Assembly: GCF_001598855.1 (NCBI RefSeq)
Contig: NZ_BCZS01000010.1
Coordinates: forward strand, 62,001 to 126,000
DNA length: 64,000 nucleotides
Source of the DNA: Pluralibacter gergoviae ATCC 33028 = NBRC 105706
GTDB taxonomy: Bacteria > Pseudomonadota > Gammaproteobacteria > Enterobacterales > Enterobacteriaceae
Direction of reading: 5' to 3'
In this document: one piece after another, positions 1 through 8,047 of the stretch
How the letters are laid out: the number at the start of each line of letters is the position of its first letter
Numbering within the stretch: the first letter of the stretch is position 1
Position numbers and translations under genes: made by a program
The notes under the pieces: generated by a model
The model's database searches: none
Seen by the model: the letters and a program-made list of their open reading frames with translations, nothing else
Told to the model about the DNA's origin: nothing

Positions 1-48
1 AATATAGCCATCCGTTGCTGATGTCTTATCTGGATTACGCATAGTCAT
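1..48 (-). CDS. N-terminal fragment of an unidentified gene, cut by the left edge
   Basis: Reading leftwards, an ATG at 46-48 (a second one at 40-42) opens a frame that stays open to the window edge, giving 16 codons (MTMRNPDKTSATDGYI). A purine-rich GGAGAAG lies just upstream at a good ribosome-binding distance. It follows the monooxygenase-like gene on the same strand by 44 bases, so the two are probably cotranscribed and controlled by the divergent LysR gene. The fragment is too short to identify a family. Confidence 0.4.
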   Translation of the reverse strand, partial: MTMRNPDKTSATDGYI

Positions 49-92
49 TTTCTTCTCCAAATAGCGCCCCGACGCAGCGGGGCTGCAAAACG

Positions 93-383
93 TTAGCGGG
101 CGATTTCGCTGTAATGGTGTTCATCATAGGCTTCGCTCAGGAAGCTGTTCACTACGTCGTTAAACGCAATCCAGTGCGCCGTTTTCTGATGTTCTTCCAG
201 CGCCGCTTTGCTGGTCCACGCCTCAATCAGCGCGTAGTGCAGGGGATCGGCGTCATTGTTCCACAACTGGTAGCGCAGGCAGCCGGCTTCCTTGTTGGAT
301 TCAGTGACCATATTGTGCAGAACACTAAGGAAATCAGCTTCTTTAGACGGGGAGACCTTAAAAAATACGTTAAGAATAATCAT
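93..383 (-). CDS. Antibiotic biosynthesis monooxygenase (ABM) domain protein, putative quinol monooxygenase
   Basis: A 96-residue single-domain protein. It begins MIILNVFFKV and has the ABM pattern: a first beta strand, a helix ending in ESNKEAGCLRYQLW, a strand with HYALIEAW, then HQKTAHWIAF. The length is usual for small dimeric ferredoxin-like ABM proteins such as YgiN/YcnE, which act in the cytoplasm on quinones or other aromatic substrates without a cofactor. A ribosome-binding stretch (AAAGGG) precedes the ATG at 383. It is divergent from the LysR-type gene at 542, a typical regulator-target layout, and lies upstream of the gene cut by the left edge. The substrate cannot be read from the sequence. 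Confidence 0.75.
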   Translation of the reverse strand: MIILNVFFKVSPSKEADFLSVLHNMVTESNKEAGCLRYQLWNNDADPLHYALIEAWTSKAALEEHQKTAHWIAFNDVVNSFLSEAYDEHHYSEIAR

Positions 384-521
384 GGAATTGCCCTTTTACT
401 GTTTATCCCGATGGATATTGGGAGGTGAATAGCGCGTCGCAGCTATACGCCTTAACGCCGACGCGGCAAATAATAGGGCAGGAGATAAATTACTAAAATT
501 GAATTAAAATGACTTAATCAA

Positions 522-536
522 TTCACTAAAAGTGAA
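522..536. promoter_or_regulatory. Inverted repeat in the divergent LysR/ABM promoter region
   Basis: A perfect 6+3+6 inverted repeat (TTCACT-AAA-AGTGAA) ends six bases before the LysR-type start at 542. LysR regulators commonly bind dyads in the shared divergent promoter and repress themselves, so this is a reasonable operator candidate. No typical T-N11-A assignment was proven. Confidence 0.35.
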
Positions 537-541
537 ATAAC

Positions 542-1366
542 ATGCTAAAGATCAGATATATAGAGGCTTTTTGTCAGGTCGTGCGTCTGGGAAGTGTTTC
601 TGCGGCGGCCGACGCGCTATTTTGCGTTCCCTCTAACATCACCAAAATGATAAAGGAGCTGGAGTCCGGCCTGCCCGCCCCCCTGTTTAACCGCGACAGG
701 GGAAGGCTGACCGTGACCACCTTTGGCCTCAGTTATTACGATGAAGTAAGCCAGCTTCTGACGATGGCTGCGAATATTGAGGAGAAATATCAATCTGACG
801 CCAGCCGTACCCTCAGAATTGGCGCGCTGGATATCGCCGCCGATTACTGGCTACCGGACAAGCTCGTCGCCTTTCAGCAGGCTTATCCCCACTATTTGCT
901 CAAAGTGTACCGCGCTTTTTCCCGCGAGCTGGAGAGCGGGCTGCTTGAAAACCGTTATGACGTTATCTACTCTGATGGCCCGCTCGTTCATCCCGAAATT
1001 GAGAGTCAGCCTGCATTTAACGGCTATCTGCAAAAAGTGGGCTTTCCGGAGACGGCGCGCGGGGAGACCGTCCGGGTCTATAGCTTTGGCCACGACTGTC
1101 TCTACCGGGCAATGATCGAGGCATGGATCGCCGACCGTCCCGCCGGCCGCTATCAGATCGTGGATATTGAGAGCTATCCGCTGATAAAGGCGCTGGTGAC
1201 CAGCGGTTTTGGCATCAGTTTTGTGCCGCAGAGCATCGTGGCGGATCTGCAGTTTCCACAGCAGATTATCGGTAAGGATATCATTAAAACGGAGAGTTGC
1301 TTTGCCTGGGAGCGGTTCAGAAAAGACGCGGCGATTGCGCAGCTGATTACCTTTATGCGGGCGTAA
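542..1366 (+). CDS. LysR-family transcriptional regulator
   Basis: 274 residues. Residues 2-60 form the LysR winged helix (IEAFCQVVRLGSVSAAADAL, then SNITKMIKELE and the wing FNRDRGRLTVTTFG). The rest is a periplasmic-binding-protein-like effector domain starting near RTLRIGALD. It is somewhat shorter than the usual 290-310 residues. Transcribed divergently from the ABM gene across a 158-base AT-rich spacer, so it most likely regulates that gene. The start is preceded by only a weak ribosome-binding site (AAGTGA). The effector is unknown. Confidence 0.8.
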   Translation: MLKIRYIEAFCQVVRLGSVSAAADALFCVPSNITKMIKELESGLPAPLFNRDRGRLTVTTFGLSYYDEVSQLLTMAANIEEKYQSDASRTLRIGALDIAADYWLPDKLVAFQQAYPHYLLKVYRAFSRELESGLLENRYDVIYSDGPLVHPEIESQPAFNGYLQKVGFPETARGETVRVYSFGHDCLYRAMIEAWIADRPAGRYQIVDIESYPLIKALVTSGFGISFVPQSIVADLQFPQQIIGKDIIKTESCFAWERFRKDAAIAQLITFMRA

Positions 1367-1404
1367 ATCAGCAGCGGCCGTGCATAGCCGCCGCCAATTG
1401 ATGA

Positions 1405-2361
1405 TTACAGCCCGTAGGCGCTCAAATCCGGTCCCGCCGGTACAATACCGTTCGGGTTCAGCGCTTTAATCGAGTAGTAGCCCTGCTTGATATGGTCGAT
1501 GTTGACCGTTTCGCGCACGCCGGGAATATCCAGAATATGCTGGAGATAGCGATCCAGATTCGGGTACTCCGCCAGCTTGCGAAGATTACACTTAAACAGG
1601 CCGTGGTAGGCGGCGTCGAAGCGCACCAGGGTAACAAACAGGCGAATGTCCGCCTCGGTAAGCTGCTCGCCGCACAGGAAACGGCGGTTTGCCAGGCGCT
1701 GCTCCAGGGTATCCAGCATGGTGAACACGTCGCGAACCGCCTCTTCATAGCTTATTTGCGTTGTCGCAAAGCCGGAGCGGTAAACGCCGTTGTTGAGCTT
1801 CGGATAGATCTCCGCGTTGAGGTCGTCTATCTCCGCCTGCAGGTGATCCGGATAGAGGTCGTACTCGCGGCTGGCGAGATCGCCGAATCCGGAGTTAAAC
1901 ATGCGCAGGATATCGGCGGACTCGTTGTTGACCATGGTGTCGGTTTTTTTGTCCCACAGCACGGGAACCGTTGCCCTGCCGGTGAAGTGCGGGTCGGCGT
2001 AGGTGTAGAGCTGGTGCAGCCACTCGACCTGCTTTAGCGCGTCCGGGGTTGAGCCGGGGTAATCGCCGAAGTGCCAGCCTTCGTTGAGCAGCCAGGGCTC
2101 CACCACCGACAGGCTGACGATCTCCTCCAGTCCCTTGAGCTTGCGCGCAATCAGGGTGCGCGAAGCCCAGGGACAGATCAGCGCGACGTAAAGGTGGTAG
2201 CGGCCCGGCTCGGCAATAAAGCCGCCGTCGCCTGTGATCCCCGCCGCGCCGTCCGGGGTAACCCAGTGGCGAAAGCTGGAGGTCTGGCGGACGAATCCGC
2301 CTTTTTCATCTTTGGCCTGGACCGGATGCCAGTCCGCCGTCCACTTTCCGTCTATCAGCAT
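1405..2361 (-). CDS. Glutathionyl-hydroquinone reductase (YqjG/ECM4-type glutathione S-transferase)
   Basis: 318 residues of the Xi-class GST family, which reduces glutathionyl-hydroquinones. The diagnostic active-site CPWA motif is present with the catalytic cysteine at residue 63, followed by the C-terminal all-helical GST domain (LTEADIRLFVTLVRFD) and the family signature around NFDHI-like VNIDHIKQGYY. Similar in length to E. coli YqjG (about 328). Ten bases separate it from the DoxX gene upstream, so the two form an operon, as yqjF-yqjG do in E. coli. However, the sequence differs enough that I treat it as a paralogue and give no symbol. Cytoplasmic. Confidence 0.85.
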   Translation of the reverse strand: MLIDGKWTADWHPVQAKDEKGGFVRQTSSFRHWVTPDGAAGITGDGGFIAEPGRYHLYVALICPWASRTLIARKLKGLEEIVSLSVVEPWLLNEGWHFGDYPGSTPDALKQVEWLHQLYTYADPHFTGRATVPVLWDKKTDTMVNNESADILRMFNSGFGDLASREYDLYPDHLQAEIDDLNAEIYPKLNNGVYRSGFATTQISYEEAVRDVFTMLDTLEQRLANRRFLCGEQLTEADIRLFVTLVRFDAAYHGLFKCNLRKLAEYPNLDRYLQHILDIPGVRETVNIDHIKQGYYSIKALNPNGIVPAGPDLSAYGL

Positions 2362-2371
2362 ATCGTTACCA

Positions 2372-2776
2372 TTAAGCTTTGGTCGTTGGTTTCAGCGCGT
2401 ATTTACCGTCGCCAATCAGCGCCAGCGCCAGCAGGCCAACTATCCAGAATGCCGGGAACTCCCAGCCGCCGTTCGGATTAGTGAAGAAGAAGCCTGCCGG
2501 ACCGTGTACGGTAACAATAGCACCAAGCAGAACAGGAACCAGCACAATGGCCACCGCGCGGGCATAAATACCGAGCAGCAGCGCAATGGCGCCTACCAGC
2601 TCAATTGCCATGGTGATGTAGGCCAGCCAGCCCGGCAGGCCGAGGGAGGCAAAGAACTTCGCCGTGCCGGCTGGGGTAAAGACAAAAAATTTCAGGCCAA
2701 AGTGGGCAAAGAACAGTACGGCCAGCGCCAGGCGCAGAAGCAGCGCTGCGTAGGGAGTCGTGCGTTGATCGAACAT
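2372..2776 (-). CDS. DoxX-family inner membrane protein
   Basis: 134 residues with four predicted membrane helices (starting at LLLRLALAVLFFAHFGLKF and repeated hydrophobic stretches), typical of the DoxX/YqjF/YphA family. These proteins are often paired with thiol- or quinone-detoxifying enzymes. Here it directly precedes the glutathionyl-hydroquinone reductase. It is not a close match to E. coli YqjF in the first helix, so no symbol is given. A LysR-type gene lies 105 bases upstream on the same strand. Biochemical role unknown. Confidence 0.75.
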   Translation of the reverse strand: MFDQRTTPYAALLLRLALAVLFFAHFGLKFFVFTPAGTAKFFASLGLPGWLAYITMAIELVGAIALLLGIYARAVAIVLVPVLLGAIVTVHGPAGFFFTNPNGGWEFPAFWIVGLLALALIGDGKYALKPTTKA

Positions 2777-2881
2777 AGTGGTTGTATCTCCTGTGTGTTG
2801 ATGGAGGATACTGTAACGTTTTTTTTCTGCCCGATTATCCCGCTAAAAGGGAGATGTTTATTTCCATAATGGAAATAATAC

Positions 2882-3790
2882 TCACAGCTGTCTGCGCCTC
2901 TCCTCATCGGCGAAGATCGCCACCAGAAAATCGATCATTACCCGGGTTTTGTGCGCCATATAGCGTGCGGGAGGAAAGACGGCAAACAGCGCCAGCGGCG
3001 GCGCCTCATAGGCGGTGAGCAGCGGGCGGATGCGGCCATTTGCTATCGCGTCACTGGCGATAAACAGCGGCAGGCGGGCGATCCCGAGCCCGGCGCAGGC
3101 GGCTTCCAGACACACTTCGGCGTTTGAAAAGCGCATTCTGCCGCTTACCGGCTGTGAGTGGAGCTTCTGCTGGGCGTCTAGAAACGGCCAGTGCCACGGA
3201 TCGCGAAAGTTAGTATCGACGATGAGCGGATGCTGACTCAGCTCCTGCCAGTGCTGCGGCTCGCCGTGGGCGGCAAGATAGGCCGGTGAGGCAATTACCA
3301 CGTTGCGTATCGGGCACAGGCGGCGGGCCAGCAGGCTGCTGTCGGTAAGGCTCCCGATGCGCAGCGCCAGATCAAAACCCTCATCGACGACGTTGACCAG
3401 CCGGTCGGCGTAGCTGACATCAAGCTCTATCTCGGGATAGCGGCGGGCAAACGCCACCAGGTGCGGGGTCAGTCGGGAGGTGCCGAAGGTGACCGGGGCG
3501 GAGATCCGCAGCTGGCCGGAGGGCGCGTTGGAGATATTGCGCACCGCATCGTTGAGCTCGTCATAATCAATGAGCAGCTGGCGGATCCGCTCGTAGTAGG
3601 CCAGGCCGACGTCGGTGGGCGTCAGCGAGCGGGTGCTGCGGCGAAACAGGTTGGCGCCGAGCTCTTTTTCCAGCCGGGAAATAAGCTTCGATGCCTGGCC
3701 GTGGCTGGTGCCGCGCCGCTGGGCGGCCAGCGTAAAGCTGCCGGTTTCCATCACCGCCACGAACATGCGATCGCAATCCAGTCGTTCCAT
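2882..3790 (-). CDS. LysR-family transcriptional regulator
   Basis: 302 residues, full length for the family. N-terminal winged helix (MFVAVMETGSFTLAAQRRG, SKLISRLEKELGANLFRRSTRSLTPTDVG) and an effector domain from about residue 90 (GQLRISAPVTFG). It belongs to the CrgA/AaeR-like subgroup. It lies upstream of, and in the same direction as, the DoxX and glutathionyl-hydroquinone reductase genes, so it may control them; it is not the E. coli YhaJ regulator that activates yqjF. The 105-base gap to doxX holds no clear terminator. Confidence 0.8.
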   Translation of the reverse strand: MERLDCDRMFVAVMETGSFTLAAQRRGTSHGQASKLISRLEKELGANLFRRSTRSLTPTDVGLAYYERIRQLLIDYDELNDAVRNISNAPSGQLRISAPVTFGTSRLTPHLVAFARRYPEIELDVSYADRLVNVVDEGFDLALRIGSLTDSSLLARRLCPIRNVVIASPAYLAAHGEPQHWQELSQHPLIVDTNFRDPWHWPFLDAQQKLHSQPVSGRMRFSNAEVCLEAACAGLGIARLPLFIASDAIANGRIRPLLTAYEAPPLALFAVFPPARYMAHKTRVMIDFLVAIFADEERRRQL

Positions 3791-3842
3791 GTGCCGCCTC
3801 TTCCGGAGCCAAAAAGCGTATCTTAATACAAGGGGGACCGGC

Positions 3843-4520
3843 TTACACTTCGCTCCACGACCGCAGCAGATTGTGATACATGTTGAGCAGCGACAGGGTC
3901 TCCGGGCTGTCGCCGTGGCGCGCCTTCAGTCCCTGAATATTCTGGTCCAGCTCAAACAGCATGGCCCGCTGTTTGTCGTCGCGGATCATCGACTGGATCC
4001 ACAGGAAAGAGGCTTCCCGGCAGCCGCAGGTTACCGGCGTCACGCAGTGCAGGCTGCTGGAAGGGTAAAGCACCAGATCGCCCGCCGGCAGCTTCACCTT
4101 GTGCTGGCCGTAGGTGTCTTCAATCACCAGTTCGCCGCCTTCGTAGCTCTCCGGCGCGCAGAGGAACAGCGTGGCGGAGAGGTCGGTGCGCATCCATCCG
4201 GCCTGACCGTTTCTGCGCATCGCGCCGTCAACGTGGAAGCCGTAGGTTTCTCCCTGCTGATAGCGGTTAAACAGCGGCGTGGAGATGGTCAGCGGCAGAG
4301 CGGCGGCGAAGAACAGCGGGCTGCGGTTCAGGGCCTCCATCACCGCCGACTGCAGGCGCTGATAAAGCTCGCTGTCGGTATCAATTTGCTGATTGTTTTT
4401 GACGGTGGCGCCCTGATGGCCCACGGTCGCCCGCCCGTCAATCCAGTTCGCCTGCTGCATCAGCTGTCTGAAGTCGGCAACTTCGGCCGCAGTGAGCACC
4501 GCCGGGATGTGATACATCAT
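3843..4520 (-). CDS. ybiX: PKHD-type 2-oxoglutarate/Fe(II) hydroxylase YbiX (PiuC)
   Basis: 225 residues with the prolyl-4-hydroxylase alpha-subunit fold. The Fe(II) ligands are visible as H96 and D98 (GFHVDGA) and H158 (SSLHCV); an arginine ten residues further on, R168, is the usual 2-oxoglutarate contact. Follows fiu on the same strand after 47 bases; fiu-ybiX is a conserved iron-regulated pair and PiuC proteins are linked to TonB-dependent catechol siderophore receptors. The 47-base spacer contains a GC-rich hairpin that may lower expression relative to fiu. The start MMYH is preceded by AGGACAG. Confidence 0.88.
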   Translation of the reverse strand: MMYHIPAVLTAAEVADFRQLMQQANWIDGRATVGHQGATVKNNQQIDTDSELYQRLQSAVMEALNRSPLFFAAALPLTISTPLFNRYQQGETYGFHVDGAMRRNGQAGWMRTDLSATLFLCAPESYEGGELVIEDTYGQHKVKLPAGDLVLYPSSSLHCVTPVTCGCREASFLWIQSMIRDDKQRAMLFELDQNIQGLKARHGDSPETLSLLNMYHNLLRSWSEV

Positions 4521-4537
4521 GATCTACTGTCCTTTAA

Positions 4538-4560
4538 AACGCGGGGCGCTGCCGCCCCGC
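4538..4560 (-). terminator. Hairpin between fiu and ybiX (possible partial terminator)
   Basis: On the minus strand an 8-bp GC stem (GCGGGGCG / CGCCCCGC) with a 4-base loop is followed by GTTTTAAA. The U-tract is short, so it may attenuate rather than end transcription from fiu into ybiX. Confidence 0.45.
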
Positions 4561-4567
4561 AGATAAC

Positions 4568-6853
4568 TCAGAAATGGACGTTTGCCGTCAGCAGGAAGGT
4601 GCGCGGCTCGCCCGGATGATAGCGATAGCCGCTTTTGTTGATCGACGCAACGTAATCCTTATCGAACAGGTTATAGACGTTGAGCTGCAGATCGAGGTTG
4701 TTGTTCACCTTGTAGCCCACTTTCGCGTCCGCCACCCAGTAGCCTTCGGCGTGGTCCGGCGTGCCCACCGCGCCGTCGCTGCCGCGACGCATGCTGCCGA
4801 CGTAGCGCGCGCCGCCGCCGACGGAAATCGCTTCGGTGGCCTGGTACTGCGTCCACAGGGTGAAGGCGTGTTTTGGCGTGTAGGAGAGCGAGGAGGAGCC
4901 GTCCTGCGAGACGCTGGTGCCTTTTTTCACCGTCGCGTGCTGGTTGGTATAGCCCGCCATCACCGCCCAGTCGTCGGTAATATTGCCGGTGGCCGACAGC
5001 TCGTAGCCCTCCACCCGCTTTTTGCCATTCTGTGAGTAGGTGCCGTCGTCGTTGGCCTCAACCTCATTTTCGATGTCGGTGCGGAATACCGCGGCGCTCA
5101 GCAGCAGGCGCTTATTGAGGATCTCCCACTTGGTGCCGATTTCGCCGGATTTGGCCTTCTGCGGGCTGAAATCGGTGCGGTTGGCGCTGTTGCCGCTGCC
5201 GCCGGCGCTGAGGGCAAAGCTGCTGCCTCCGGGAGGCTGCTTAGAGGTGGCGTAGTTAATGTAGATATTGCCCTCTTTGGTCAGGCGATAGAGCGCCCCG
5301 GCCTTCCAGTTCATCAGCGTCCCGGATTTTGAGGTATTGACCGTACTGACCGGAGATCCTTTCGCCACGCCAACCGGACAGGCAATAGCGCCGCGGCCGG
5401 TGCCGCCGCAGGCGGTGGCGCTGTCGTAGTCGGTGTCGTAGCGGTCCATGCGCAGCCCGCCGTTAATCTCAATATCGTCGGTGATGGTCAGGGTATCGAA
5501 GGCGTAAACCCCGAAGGTATCCGTCTGGCCGTTGGCATTGGCGCCGTTGCGCTGCAGGCCGCCGACGGAGATATCGCTTATCGGATGATAAATATTCACC
5601 GCCGGCGGCGTGATGGCGTTAACGCCGTAGTTGGTCTGCTTCTCGCGGGTGAACTCCACGCCTGCGCTGACGTCGTGGCCCACCTGCCAGGTGTTGAACT
5701 TCGAGGTGATGTTGGTCTGGTTGGTGAGGATGCGGTTGCTGACGTCCTTGGTGTTCGCCAGCCGCGACCATGACCAGCTGTCCAGGTCATTGATATCCGG
5801 AGCGGTGATATTGCTCGCGCCGCCCATTATGGCGGTCAGCAGGTATTTCTGCTTGACCCGCGACCAGCGGGTGGTGTTGCGAATGGTGGTGCCTTCCGTC
5901 AGATCGCGCTCGAAGCGGATCGTGCCGGTATCGCGGGTCGAATGGTCGAAGTCGGAGGCGGTGCCGTAGTAGTTGTGGGTGTTGACCTTGCCCGCGTCGC
6001 TGAGCGCCCCGTATTTGTCCGACGGCGCCGAGTAGCCCGGCAGGCCGATGGTCGGCACGCCGCCGTCCGGCGTGTTGTTCTGGTGCTCGTGGAGATAGTT
6101 GACGTAAAGCCGGGTCGGGGTGTCCAGGCCCAGCGCCAGAGACGGCGCAAAGCCGTAGTGCTCGTTCTGGACGTTATCGCGGCCCTTATCGTGGTTCTTC
6201 TCGCCCATGACGTTGAGGCGGAAGGCGGCGTTGTCGTTGATGACCTGGTTATAGTCCAGCGTTCCCCGGCGGCGCCAGGCGCTGCCAATGCTGGCGGAGC
6301 CGTCGAGCGAGTTTTCCAGCCGCGGCTGCTTGCTGATCATATTGATCGAGCCCGACGGCGCGCTGCGGCCGTAGTCGGTGCCCGCCGGGCCCTTGATCAC
6401 CTCAACCTGCTCGGTATTAAACGTATCGCGGCTGACGGTGCCGATATCGCGAATGCCGTCGAGGTAGATGCTGTTAGAGGTGTCGATCCCGCGCATATAG
6501 ATAGCGTCGCCGGTCGAAGAGCTGCCGTTTTCGCCGGCGTAGAAGGCGCCCACGCCGGGAACGTTTTTCAGCGCGTCGGTGAGGTTGGTCACGCCCTGGT
6601 CTTTAAGCAGCTTCTCCGGCACGACCGTCATGGTGCGGGTGGTGTCGACCAGCGGCTGGGTAAATTTCGGATCGGCGGACACGCCCGGTGAATAGAGCGA
6701 CGGCAGCGGCGCCTGTACGACCAGAGTTTCATCACCATTACTGTTTGATTTCTCTGCTGCCAGGCTGCTGACGGGTAAAGTACCCAGACAGAAGCCGGTG
6801 AACAGCGCCAATGAGTTGAAGCTATTAAATGCAAGAGGTGAACTTTTATTCAT
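4568..6853 (-). CDS. fiu: TonB-dependent catecholate siderophore receptor Fiu
   Basis: Outer-membrane receptor of about 761 residues. After a signal peptide (hydrophobic LALFTGFCLGTLPVSSLAA) come the plug domain with TonB-box-like DETLVVQA, TMTVVPEKLLKDQG and YMRGIDTSNSIYLDGIRD, then a 22-strand barrel ending in the canonical terminal Phe (LLTANVHF). Sequence blocks match E. coli Fiu throughout. The frame is open 25 codons further upstream to a TTG at 6928, but MNKSSPLAFNSFNS aligns with the E. coli start and signal peptide, so 6853 is chosen although its ribosome site is weak. A Fur-like box lies about 115 bases upstream. Imports ferric catecholates. Confidence 0.92.
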   Translation of the reverse strand: MNKSSPLAFNSFNSLALFTGFCLGTLPVSSLAAEKSNSNGDETLVVQAPLPSLYSPGVSADPKFTQPLVDTTRTMTVVPEKLLKDQGVTNLTDALKNVPGVGAFYAGENGSSSTGDAIYMRGIDTSNSIYLDGIRDIGTVSRDTFNTEQVEVIKGPAGTDYGRSAPSGSINMISKQPRLENSLDGSASIGSAWRRRGTLDYNQVINDNAAFRLNVMGEKNHDKGRDNVQNEHYGFAPSLALGLDTPTRLYVNYLHEHQNNTPDGGVPTIGLPGYSAPSDKYGALSDAGKVNTHNYYGTASDFDHSTRDTGTIRFERDLTEGTTIRNTTRWSRVKQKYLLTAIMGGASNITAPDINDLDSWSWSRLANTKDVSNRILTNQTNITSKFNTWQVGHDVSAGVEFTREKQTNYGVNAITPPAVNIYHPISDISVGGLQRNGANANGQTDTFGVYAFDTLTITDDIEINGGLRMDRYDTDYDSATACGGTGRGAIACPVGVAKGSPVSTVNTSKSGTLMNWKAGALYRLTKEGNIYINYATSKQPPGGSSFALSAGGSGNSANRTDFSPQKAKSGEIGTKWEILNKRLLLSAAVFRTDIENEVEANDDGTYSQNGKKRVEGYELSATGNITDDWAVMAGYTNQHATVKKGTSVSQDGSSSLSYTPKHAFTLWTQYQATEAISVGGGARYVGSMRRGSDGAVGTPDHAEGYWVADAKVGYKVNNNLDLQLNVYNLFDKDYVASINKSGYRYHPGEPRTFLLTANVHF

Positions 6854-6967
6854 TTTAGCAGGTGCGTTTTTGTTATTAAGTAACAATTTTCGCCAGTAGA
6901 AAGCAAAGAAAACCCTATCTATCATCAAGATAGATTCTTTGAGGTGGCGAACGGTTTAAATGATAAA

Positions 6968-6986
6968 AGGAATAATTATCATTCTG
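6968..6986 (-). promoter_or_regulatory. Fur box of fiu
   Basis: Read on the minus strand, CAGAATGATAATTATTCCT matches the 19-bp Fur consensus GATAATGATAATCATTATC at about 13 positions, including the central ATGATAAT. Its place upstream of a ferric siderophore receptor supports iron-dependent Fur repression of fiu-ybiX. Confidence 0.65.
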
Positions 6987-7060
6987 CTTAGCATTTTACA
7001 TATTGCGGGTAAGTTATAAATACATTTCTTTACTTAATTTTTAATTCAGAAAAATTGACG

Positions 7061-7098
7061 GAAAAAACCGCGTCCGGCAGCTATCCGGACGCGGTTTT
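7061..7098 (-). terminator. Rho-independent terminator downstream of the decayed epimerase gene
   Basis: A perfect 14-bp stem (AAAACCGCGTCCGG with its complement) and a 7-base loop, followed on the minus strand by a T run. It ends transcription of the pseudogene at 7113 and separates it from the fiu promoter. Confidence 0.75.
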
Positions 7099-7112
7099 GG
7101 CTACTGATGACG

Positions 7113-7497
7113 CTATTTTTGTCTGTGGGCCAGTTCAACATCGAAGTGCAGGGGCGCATCGCGGGGCAGGGCGGTAAGCCGGGCGTAGGTATAGCGCTCG
7201 TCGTCGCAGGGCAGGTGCCAGGTCCGGCTGTAGGCTTCCGGCGTATTGCCGAGCGGCCCCAGGGCGCGGCCGGCGTCGGGTGTACACTGAGGGTTCGCAG
7301 CCTGTCGTCCCGTACCGGGATGTCGCTGCTGCGCATCGCCTCCAGCACCCTGGTGACCGTCATGTCGCGCACGCGCCCTTTTCGTCCAATCGGCGTGAAG
7401 GGCGTCTCTTCCGTCTGCAGCCCGGCGGTGAAATAGACAATGCGGCTACCCTTGATGGCCTCCTGTGTCTGCCTGGCCACCGGCGCCTGAAATTGTC
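7113..7497 (-). pseudogene. Remnant of an NAD-dependent epimerase/dehydratase-family gene
   Basis: Reading leftwards, one frame gives FQAPVARQTQEAIKGS, VYFTAG, LQTEETPFTPIGRKGRVR and TRVLEAMRSSDIPV. The reading then has to shift to another frame that gives TPDAGRALGPLGNTPEAY, TWHLPCDDERYTY and a stop at 7113. These blocks are in the order found in an atypical SDR/NAD-epimerase family of about 300 residues. The nucleotide-binding N-terminus and long internal segments are missing, so at least two internal deletions plus one frameshift are needed. The intact MerR regulator lies divergently next to it and probably used to control it. Family recall is from memory, not a search. Confidence 0.6.
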
Positions 7498-7542
7498 TGC
7501 ATGCTAATTTATTCTACTGATCGCCAATCGTTTTTTGAGTAT

Positions 7543-7562
7543 AAGTTTAAAGTAAACTTTAA
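7543..7562. promoter_or_regulatory. MerR-type operator (overlapping inverted repeats)
   Basis: Two overlapping perfect dyads: AAGTTTA-AAG-TAAACTT at 7543-7559 and TTAAAGT-AA-ACTTTAA at 7547-7562. Dyads of this kind lie in the stretched -35/-10 spacer of MerR-family promoters. The position is 25 bases before the MerR start and about 46 bases from the divergent pseudogene. Confidence 0.55.
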
Positions 7563-7587
7563 TGTTGACGGTGCATTCGGGAGGGGT

Positions 7588-8019
7588 ATGAAGATTGGTG
7601 AACTGGCGAAAGCAACGGGCCTTGCGCCGTCGCGTATTCGCTTCTATGAAGCGGAGGGGCTTATCGGCCGGGCGCCGCGCAAAGATAACGGCTATCGGAA
7701 CTATCCGCCGGAAGCGGCGCTGAGCCTGAAGCTTATCGAGCGCGCGCAGCAGCTTGGGTTTTCGCTGGCGCAGATACGTCGCGTGCTGCCGCAGGGTGGG
7801 GAGAAGTGGGATCATCGGGGGCTGGTGCAGTCCCTGGAGGAGCGGGTGGCCGGGATCAGGCTGCTTCAGCAGCAGTTGGAGGAGAATATCGCACAGATAA
7901 ACGATCTGATCGCCGGTATTGAAAGCAGGCCGGACGGCATTACCTGTCAGGAGAATATGCAGCGCGTCATGGATCTGATGCAGTTTGATATCCCGTCTCC
8001 GGGACGCGCGGGCAGGTAG
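7588..8019 (+). CDS. MerR-family transcriptional regulator
   Basis: 143 residues from the ATG preceded by a strong GGAGGGG site; an upstream ATG at 7465 in the same frame would add 41 residues without homology. The MerR winged helix is clear (MKIGELAKATGLAPSRIRFYE and NGYRNYP), followed by the dimerisation coiled coil (LVQSLEERVAGIRLLQQQLEENIAQI). Only one cysteine (CQEN) appears in the C-terminal part, so metal sensing is not indicated; it looks like the stress/organic-effector type. A palindromic operator lies just upstream. The divergent neighbour that it would regulate is decayed. Confidence 0.85.
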   Translation: MKIGELAKATGLAPSRIRFYEAEGLIGRAPRKDNGYRNYPPEAALSLKLIERAQQLGFSLAQIRRVLPQGGEKWDHRGLVQSLEERVAGIRLLQQQLEENIAQINDLIAGIESRPDGITCQENMQRVMDLMQFDIPSPGRAGR

Positions 8020-8047
8020 CAGGGGCGCATCCGCTGCGCCCTCACTC

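Noticed and set aside
6854-6928. Upstream extension of fiu to a TTG at 6928
   Set aside because: The extra 25 residues precede the signal peptide and do not align with Fiu. The shorter start fits the known N-terminus.
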